Shown one piece after another: positions 59,063 through 64,000 of a stretch of 64,000 nucleotides of DNA (the first letter of the stretch is position 1; each line of letters starts with the position of its first letter). Origin of the DNA: Saprospiraceae bacterium (GTDB lineage Bacteria > Bacteroidota > Bacteroidia > Chitinophagales > Saprospiraceae). The stretch is from the NCBI GenBank assembly GCA_016717145.1, contig JADKGD010000071.1, positions 1 to 64,000 on the forward strand, read 5' to 3'. The notes under the pieces are model-generated. The model was not told the DNA's origin, did not search any database, and saw nothing but the letters and a program-made list of their open reading frames with translations. Made by a program: the position numbers and the translations under genes.

Positions 59063-59797
59063 ATGATAAAAGGTAAAATCTTTCTTTTCCCTTGTCCGAT
59101 TGTAGAAAACAAGATAGTCAGTTTATCTCCGGAGACTATTTCATTGCTTCACAAAACTACTTATTTTGTTGTGGAAAAGGCTAAAACAGCAAGGCATTTT
59201 ATCAAGGCGACCAAACATCCTGTTCCATTGCAGGAATTGATCATTTTTGAATTAACAAAAGACAAATCAGAAAATGAATCTTTTTTTAATATTGTAATGG
59301 GCGGATATAATGTAGGGGTCATCTCTGAAGCTGGTTGTCCGGGCATAGCCGATCCAGGCTCTGAAGTTGTAGACTGGGGTCACAAAAATGGCATACAGAT
59401 TGTCCCTTTAGTTGGGCCTTCTTCCATATTTCTAGCCTTGATGGCAAGTGGCCTGAATGGTCAGGACTTCGCTTTCAACGGCTATCTTTCAAATAAAAAA
59501 CCTGAATGTATAAAACAATTAAAATCTTTGGAAATCAAATGTCAAAAATCAAGTCAAACACAAATATTCATGGAAACGCCATATAGAAATGGATTTGTCC
59601 TTGAAACATGTATCCAGTCTTTACACGAAAATACTCGACTATGTGTTGCTTGCGATATAAATGCACCAACTGAAAGCATCATTCAGAAAAGGGTAAGAAT
59701 GTGGAAACAAACGGATTTTTCCATTTATCATAAACGACCATGCATTTTTTTGATTGATGATAAAAAAGATTTATTGCAGGAAAAAGAAGACAAATAG
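59063..59797 (+). CDS. SAM-dependent methyltransferase, RsmI-like (tetrapyrrole methylase family)
   Basis: 244 residues. Motifs of the family: LFPCPIVENK at the N-terminus, VGVISEAGCPGIADPGSEVV (the Gly-rich SAM loop), VPLVGPSSIFLALMASGLNGQDFAFNGYL, and METPYRNG. RsmI 2'-O-methylates C1402 of 16S rRNA. This shorter form, with a changed N-terminus and no C-terminal helical domain, is a frequent Bacteroidota paralogue whose target may differ, so I leave the symbol blank. Cytoplasmic; intact; its own promoter. Confidence 0.85.
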   Translation: MIKGKIFLFPCPIVENKIVSLSPETISLLHKTTYFVVEKAKTARHFIKATKHPVPLQELIIFELTKDKSENESFFNIVMGGYNVGVISEAGCPGIADPGSEVVDWGHKNGIQIVPLVGPSSIFLALMASGLNGQDFAFNGYLSNKKPECIKQLKSLEIKCQKSSQTQIFMETPYRNGFVLETCIQSLHENTRLCVACDINAPTESIIQKRVRMWKQTDFSIYHKRPCIFLIDDKKDLLQEKEDK

Positions 59798-59934
59798 GCA
59801 TAAAGTGCGTTATAAAAGTGATATTCACATAATTTTGTAAAAAATTTAATTTTTAAAATTATGTTCTTAATAAAATTCATTTATATTAGCGTAAATTTTT
59901 ACAATTTATTATAAACCTTTAAACTGATAACGCC

Positions 59935-60357
59935 ATGATGAACGAAGAAGTACGCACCATTATGTCCAAAAATCCCATTACAGCTTCTCCCGATCAAACA
60001 ATTGATGAAGTGTCAAATCTTATGATGGAATCACAAATGCAACAACTTCCTGTTGTTTTAGGTGGCAAATTAGTTGGAATGATAACGTCTTATGACTTAT
60101 GGCAATCTATGCGTACAGGTCACGTTCATGATAGAAAGGTAAAAGATGTAATGAACACAAAAATAGTCAGAATCACTCCAAAAGATAAGATCGGAACAGC
60201 CGCTGAATTATTTGCAGATAGGAGATTTAAAACACTGCCAGTAGTAAATCTTGAAAATGAACTTAAAGGGGTTGTAACAGCATTTGATGTTATAAAATGT
60301 ATTTATAAAGAAGAGTATCCGAGACCAATATTATATCAGGAAGTATTCAATAAATAA
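59935..60357 (+). CDS. CBS domain-containing protein
   Basis: 140 residues made of two CBS motifs (about 5-60: IMSKNPITASPDQTIDEVSNLM, GKLVGMITSYDLW; about 70-130: VMNTKIVRITPKDKIGTAAELF, ELKGVVTAFDVIK). Such stand-alone pairs bind adenine nucleotides and act as energy or ligand sensors. No attached output domain, so the partner is unknown. It is convergent with the DUF547 gene. Confidence 0.92.
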   Translation: MMNEEVRTIMSKNPITASPDQTIDEVSNLMMESQMQQLPVVLGGKLVGMITSYDLWQSMRTGHVHDRKVKDVMNTKIVRITPKDKIGTAAELFADRRFKTLPVVNLENELKGVVTAFDVIKCIYKEEYPRPILYQEVFNK

Positions 60358-60398
60358 TAAGTTTTTATTCAACCTATTGAATTGGAAATGAGGCTCTC

Positions 60399-61172
60399 TC
60401 ATATGTCAATAAAATTGTTCAATTGCAACGTCCAATCATAATTGGTGGTTTTTACGTTTACATTATTACTATCAATATGGTTAAATTTTCTAAGTATATC
60501 TTTAATTCCGATTATACCATCAAAATCCCCCCTGAACCAACTGAATAATGAAGTTACATAAACTGTATTTTCCGATTTTACGTATCTTGTAGTCTCCTTT
60601 AGATACTTTTCTGTACTTATGTTTAATTGCTCTTCAATTCGGTCCACATCAAATACTGCTACCGGTGGGCATGATTTAGCGCCACAGTTTAATGCAAAAT
60701 GTATTCTATAATTACGTTTCTCTACCCTGAGTTTTTTTTCTGTGACATCAGGAAATGGTCTGGTTACATAGCCCAAAAAAAATGGGTGTTGTGAATGTCT
60801 CAATATGCCATGTTCGATATCTGCAAAACTGAATAAATGGCCACCAATATTAATTTGTTTTTCACTAAAAAAAACACGTCTATCTTTATATCTCTCTGGA
60901 GTTTTAGCGAGAATAACCTGAATGTAAGCATTATATATATTAATCCAAAATGCAAATTTCTGATTATCTGTCTCTACCTGATGGGAAAGGTTTTCCAGCT
61001 TAGCATATTCAAAAGTTTTTATATAATGATCAACCTCTTTATTATTCTTAATATCTGTAAGAAAGTCTTGAGCTGTCTGAATATAATTCACAGGAATATT
61101 TTGTGCATTAATCCATGGTTGAATTATAAAATTCATTATCAAAATTAACATAAATGATCGGCGAATTAGCAT
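60399..61172 (-). CDS. DUF547 domain-containing protein
   Basis: 257 residues with an N-terminal signal or anchor (SFMLILIMNFIIQPWINAQ). DUF547 motifs: FAFWINIYNAYIQVIL, the FSFADIEHGILR region and FALNCGAKSCPPVAVF. The conserved Cys and His residues resemble the papain-like fold suggested for the family, but no activity is established. Probably periplasmic. Followed convergently by the CBS gene. Confidence 0.9.
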   Translation of the reverse strand: MLIRRSFMLILIMNFIIQPWINAQNIPVNYIQTAQDFLTDIKNNKEVDHYIKTFEYAKLENLSHQVETDNQKFAFWINIYNAYIQVILAKTPERYKDRRVFFSEKQINIGGHLFSFADIEHGILRHSQHPFFLGYVTRPFPDVTEKKLRVEKRNYRIHFALNCGAKSCPPVAVFDVDRIEEQLNISTEKYLKETTRYVKSENTVYVTSLFSWFRGDFDGIIGIKDILRKFNHIDSNNVNVKTTNYDWTLQLNNFIDI

Positions 61173-61242
61173 AATGATTAATTTAATAATGTATATTTAA
61201 ATGGGCTCTTCAAAAAAAGTAAGTAAATAATAAATTTAAATT

Positions 61243-61791
61243 TTATGCCCTCTTAAATCCGAAAAAACTGCCACAAACTCCACCAATAATATGCGCTGAT
61301 TCGGCTATTTGATTTACCTCAACACTTTGCAGCAATTCCTTACCAATAAACAATATACCCACCAGTATGAAAGTGACAGGAATCTCACCTGAGCGCACAT
61401 TGGTAAAAGAAACCAGAAGAATTAACATAAACACTATGCCGCTTGCACCCATCAATCCTGTATGAAAAAACAAAATATTAACTAAACCTGTCACAAAGGC
61501 TGTAATAAATATCATAGTTAATAATTTTGTTGACCCGTATTTCTCTTCTATAATAGGGCCTAAAAGCAAAATGAAAGTAAGGTTTCCCATTAAATGCTCC
61601 AGATTTGCGTGTCCAATTATATGTGTAAATAATGTAATTATTGAAAAAGGATTTCCCCAGTTTAGCGAAGGATTTATCATAAAAAATGGCATTAATTCGC
61701 CCAACACGAATTTATTTAGAAAAAACACCACAGAACAAATCAGGGCAAAAGTTAGGATGACAGGTGAATTGAATTTAATACTTAAAGCCAT
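61243..61791 (-). CDS. Rhomboid family intramembrane serine protease
   Basis: 182 residues, six hydrophobic helices. The catalytic Ser117 is in GASG (115-118) and the catalytic His167 in SAHIIGG. The conserved H-rich loop HANLEHLMGN (61-70) is also present. It is a minimal six-helix form without extra domains. It starts 22 bases after the upp stop on the same strand, so it is probably co-transcribed with upp. Confidence 0.9.
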   Translation of the reverse strand: MALSIKFNSPVILTFALICSVVFFLNKFVLGELMPFFMINPSLNWGNPFSIITLFTHIIGHANLEHLMGNLTFILLLGPIIEEKYGSTKLLTMIFITAFVTGLVNILFFHTGLMGASGIVFMLILLVSFTNVRSGEIPVTFILVGILFIGKELLQSVEVNQIAESAHIIGGVCGSFFGFKRA

Positions 61792-61813
61792 ATTAATTAT
61801 GTTTAAAAATCAT

Positions 61814-62464
61814 TTACTCCTGAAGTTTAATTCCATAAGCCAGATCTCCAGCATCCCCTAAGCCCGGGACTATATAGGACTTTGCTGTAAGTTCGTCATC
61901 TTCTGCCAGCATCCACAGGTGTGCTTTTGGGTACATTCTGCGAATATGCTTTACACCAAATGACGAAGCAATAATAGTGACTATATGTAGCTCTTTGTAA
62001 TTACCATATTCTTGAAGAGAATCCAACGTTTTTTGCATAGATGCACCAGTGGCCAACATTGGGTCAATAATAATCAAAGTCGAGTCAGTAAGTTCCGGGC
62101 AAGTGATATATTCCAGACTTATCTCAAAACTACCATCTTTATGATTTTTTCTATATGCAGCTATAAAGGCATTGTCTGCCTGATCAAAGAAGTCAAGTAA
62201 ACCATTATGAAGCGGAATTCCGGCCCTTAAAATAGTACACAAAACTACTTTGGAAGAAGGCAAATTCATTTTCGCTATGCCTAAGGGTGTTTCCACTTCC
62301 TTAACCTCATATTCAAGAAATTTACTTATTTCATAAGCAAAAATATGCCCAATCCGTTCCATATTTTTTCTGAATACTAACCTATTGTTTTGCACATTAA
62401 CGTCTCGCAGCTGAGATAAAAACGTATTCGCTATGGACTGCTTTGTTGAAAGATTATGGATCAT
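61814..62464 (-). CDS. upp: Uracil phosphoribosyltransferase
   Basis: 216 residues, normal length. Salvages uracil to UMP with PRPP. The PRPP loop is IIDPMLATGASMQKTLDSL; CTILRAGIPLHNGLLDFF and the C-terminal GLGDAGDLAYGIK are typical. Cytoplasmic. The frame is intact and heads a likely two-gene unit with the rhomboid gene. Confidence 0.96.
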   Translation of the reverse strand: MIHNLSTKQSIANTFLSQLRDVNVQNNRLVFRKNMERIGHIFAYEISKFLEYEVKEVETPLGIAKMNLPSSKVVLCTILRAGIPLHNGLLDFFDQADNAFIAAYRKNHKDGSFEISLEYITCPELTDSTLIIIDPMLATGASMQKTLDSLQEYGNYKELHIVTIIASSFGVKHIRRMYPKAHLWMLAEDDELTAKSYIVPGLGDAGDLAYGIKLQE

Positions 62465-62593
62465 GATTACGGCTGAAAATCTTAGGTTATTATTTATTTT
62501 AACAAAGATGAATAATTCTTGCTCAAAAACATAAAATATTCTTTGAGCACTTGATTTATTATTACGTATTGAATAAAAAAATTAATAGAATAT

Positions 62594-63064
62594 TCATTTC
62601 TTGTTACGTAAAAAATACTTCGGGTTTACAATAAGAAGTCCGAATGATTCACCGTCTTCTTTAAAAGTTTTGGCGTGGTGCGCCCCATGTGCCCTTAGAA
62701 TGGCCCGACTGTACTTACTGTCAAGTTGCCTGAACCACTTAAATCTCTGATGGATGTATACATCGTGGATCAGAAAGTAAATTAATCCATATATAGAAAT
62801 GCCTATTCCAACAAAAAGTATCCATCTACTTTCTTCAAACAACGAACCGAAAATATAACAAAGCATACTTGGAATAGCAAAAACTAAAAAAAATAAGTCA
62901 TTCTTTTCAAAAAAACCCTTTTTTTCGTAATGCGGCTTGTGGTGATCTTCATGCCAAACCCACAGCCATTTATGCATAAGATATTTATGTGCCAACCATG
63001 CCACAAATTCCATTCCTAAAACTGTAATTAACGTTATTGCAGTATATAACAAAACCATAAACAA
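62594..63064 (-). CDS. crtZ: Beta-carotene hydroxylase / sterol desaturase-type (CrtZ-like)
   Basis: 156 residues, four membrane helices and the full set of di-iron His boxes: HKYLMHKWLWVWHEDHH, then HDVYIHQR and HGAHH. This order matches CrtZ carotenoid 3-hydroxylases (beta-carotene to zeaxanthin). No other carotenoid gene is in the window. A TGCTCAAA/TTTGAGCA inverted repeat lies downstream at 62520-62549. Intact frame. Confidence 0.9.
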   Translation of the reverse strand: MFMVLLYTAITLITVLGMEFVAWLAHKYLMHKWLWVWHEDHHKPHYEKKGFFEKNDLFFLVFAIPSMLCYIFGSLFEESRWILFVGIGISIYGLIYFLIHDVYIHQRFKWFRQLDSKYSRAILRAHGAHHAKTFKEDGESFGLLIVNPKYFLRNKK

Positions 63065-63159
63065 CCTATTTTACATTTTCAAACAATTAAAACATGAAAT
63101 TGATTAAAAAAACACTAATTCGATTTAATAAAATGATCCGAGTTTATAAAGATTACGAT

Positions 63160-63858
63160 TCAATGACACATTATAGGGGCTTTTAGGGCTTCAAAAAAAT
63201 TAAGCTCCAGAGGCATTTTAGACAAAACACCTCTGTATATTAAATATATACCCATAAATAAAGTAATGATTGGATATAATTTTCTGAACACTGGCTTAAA
63301 TGATTGACCAATTGATTGATAACCCAATGTCATACCTAACATTGCCGGAAAGGTTCCCAATCCAAAAAAGAACATAAATCCCATGCTGCCCCAGAGATTA
63401 CTTAATGATAAAGCACCTGCTACTGCCAGATAAACCAAGCCGCATGGAAGAAACCCATTGATGATTCCAAGATTTATTGGTGATATGTTATCACTCCTTT
63501 GGGTAAGCAGGTTTAAGGAACGACTCACTTTTGAATAAAGTAGGTGTAATAAAGGTTGTTTGGAAATAAGTTGGTCCGGGTTGATAGAAAATAGAAAAAA
63601 AAGAATCATTATTAAGCCTAAACTTATTGAAATAACTTTTTGTATCCCAACCAATGAAATAGCGCTACCCATTAAACCAAAACCAGCTCCGATGGTGATA
63701 TAGCTTATTGTCCGCCCTAAATTATATGTTGTGGATGACAAAACCGATCTCAAACCTACTTCATGCTTACGGGACAACATTCCAATAGCAAGAGGACCAC
63801 ACATCCCAATGCAATGTAAACTTCCGAAGAACCCAAGCGTAAAAGCAATAATATACAT
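63160..63858 (-). CDS. Sulfite exporter TauE/SafE-like membrane protein (cbb3 oxidase assembly context)
   Basis: 232 residues with six to seven helices. The N-terminus GFFGSLHCIGMCGPLAIGML carries the paired Cys (HC.GMCGP) typical of the SafE-type family found beside cbb3 cytochrome oxidase genes. INGFLPCGLVYLAVAGAL repeats the pattern with another Cys. The Cys residues suggest metal (copper) handling for oxidase assembly. It is immediately downstream of fixH, which supports that context. Confidence 0.88.
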   Translation of the reverse strand: MYIIAFTLGFFGSLHCIGMCGPLAIGMLSRKHEVGLRSVLSSTTYNLGRTISYITIGAGFGLMGSAISLVGIQKVISISLGLIMILFFLFSINPDQLISKQPLLHLLYSKVSRSLNLLTQRSDNISPINLGIINGFLPCGLVYLAVAGALSLSNLWGSMGFMFFFGLGTFPAMLGMTLGYQSIGQSFKPVFRKLYPIITLFMGIYLIYRGVLSKMPLELNFFEALKAPIMCH

Positions 63859-63866
63859 ACCAAATT

Positions 63867-64000
63867 TTATAAAATAATTTCTTCTTCCTGATAGTATTTT
63901 TTATCTGATTGTTGCCAGTCAATTTTTATTTTCCATCTTCCCAGTGAAATTTTATCCAAAGAAATATTATATTTAGATCTTTTGCCGATATTAAAATCAT
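63867..64000 (-). CDS. fixH: FixH family protein, 3' end only (cut by the window edge)
   Basis: The last 44 codons, including ISLGRWKIKIDWQQSDKKYY and ending EEEIIL-TAA. The pattern G(R/K)W.(I/L)...W......Y is that of the FixH C-terminal domain. It ends 8 bases before the SafE-like start. With that gene it points to ccoN/ccoO/ccoP/ccoG-type genes to the right of the window. Family call rests on a short segment plus context. Confidence 0.6.
   Translation of the reverse strand, partial: DFNIGKRSKYNISLDKISLGRWKIKIDWQQSDKKYYQEEEIIL

Noticed and set aside
62520..62549. Terminator after crtZ
   Set aside because: TGCTCAAA/TTTGAGCA is a perfect 8-bp inverted repeat, but the loop is 14 bases, the stem is AT-rich and no U tract follows on the minus strand.

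Overview
The window reads as an AT-rich chromosome segment of a Bacteroidota bacterium, probably in or near the Saprospiria. The evidence is a SusC/SusD pair, a gliding-type (CHU_C) C-terminal sorting domain, families largely confined to the phylum (DUF4270, DUF4290, DUF3078, DUF4230) and several TTG-N(17-20)-TAnnTTTG promoters. Naming the class is inference; no rRNA gene is present.

Layout. 1-5000: badly decayed secreted-protein genes, including a leucine-rich-repeat/Ig-like protein with a T9SS-type C-terminus. 5149-9540: four linked envelope genes (UPF0104-type membrane protein, DUF3108, DUF4230, TPR-PD40-OmpA), most with small indels. 9237-12171: an IS with a broken IS1634-like transposase, sitting exactly between two 646-bp direct repeats. 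11853-16658 (minus): glycogen/starch synthase domain, DUF4270 lipoprotein, glmS, DUF4290. 16785-25323: DUF819 permease, DUF3078, MscS channel, ECF sigma factor, a divergent HtrA-like protease, htpG and cutC, with a candidate small RNA or attenuator upstream of cutC. 25793-27720: GMC oxidoreductase and a C-terminal remnant of malic enzyme.

28086-39821 is the most interesting block: a long pyruvate:ferredoxin oxidoreductase with an extra C-terminal ferredoxin-like domain, then rnfC-D-G-E-A in tight translational coupling, a four-unit minisatellite, a small Cys-rich membrane protein, a plant-type ferredoxin-NADP reductase and rnfB. Together they would pass electrons from pyruvate to ferredoxin, then to NAD (with ion pumping) or NADP. 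In this copy rnfG carries an in-frame TGA just before its flavin-attachment motif and rnfD is one base out of frame.

39893-40503 holds two foldback (MITE-like) elements. Then come mnmG, a secreted hypothetical, a LysE exporter and pdxA. 46019-58880 is a nutrient-uptake locus: susC, susD and two paralogous FG-GAP/ASPIC lipoproteins, with a divergent, apparently leaderless LacI regulator gene. 59063-64000 holds an RsmI-like methylase, a CBS protein, DUF547, rhomboid, upp, crtZ, a SafE-type membrane protein and the 3' end of fixH, which points to a cbb3 oxidase assembly cluster beyond the right edge.

Caution: at least ten genes are broken by one- or two-base changes in homopolymers, mostly A/T. 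The two 646-bp repeat copies also differ mainly in homopolymer length. Sequence error is the simplest explanation, and single frameshifts should not be read as gene loss without raw reads. All calls come from reading the sequence; no database search was run.
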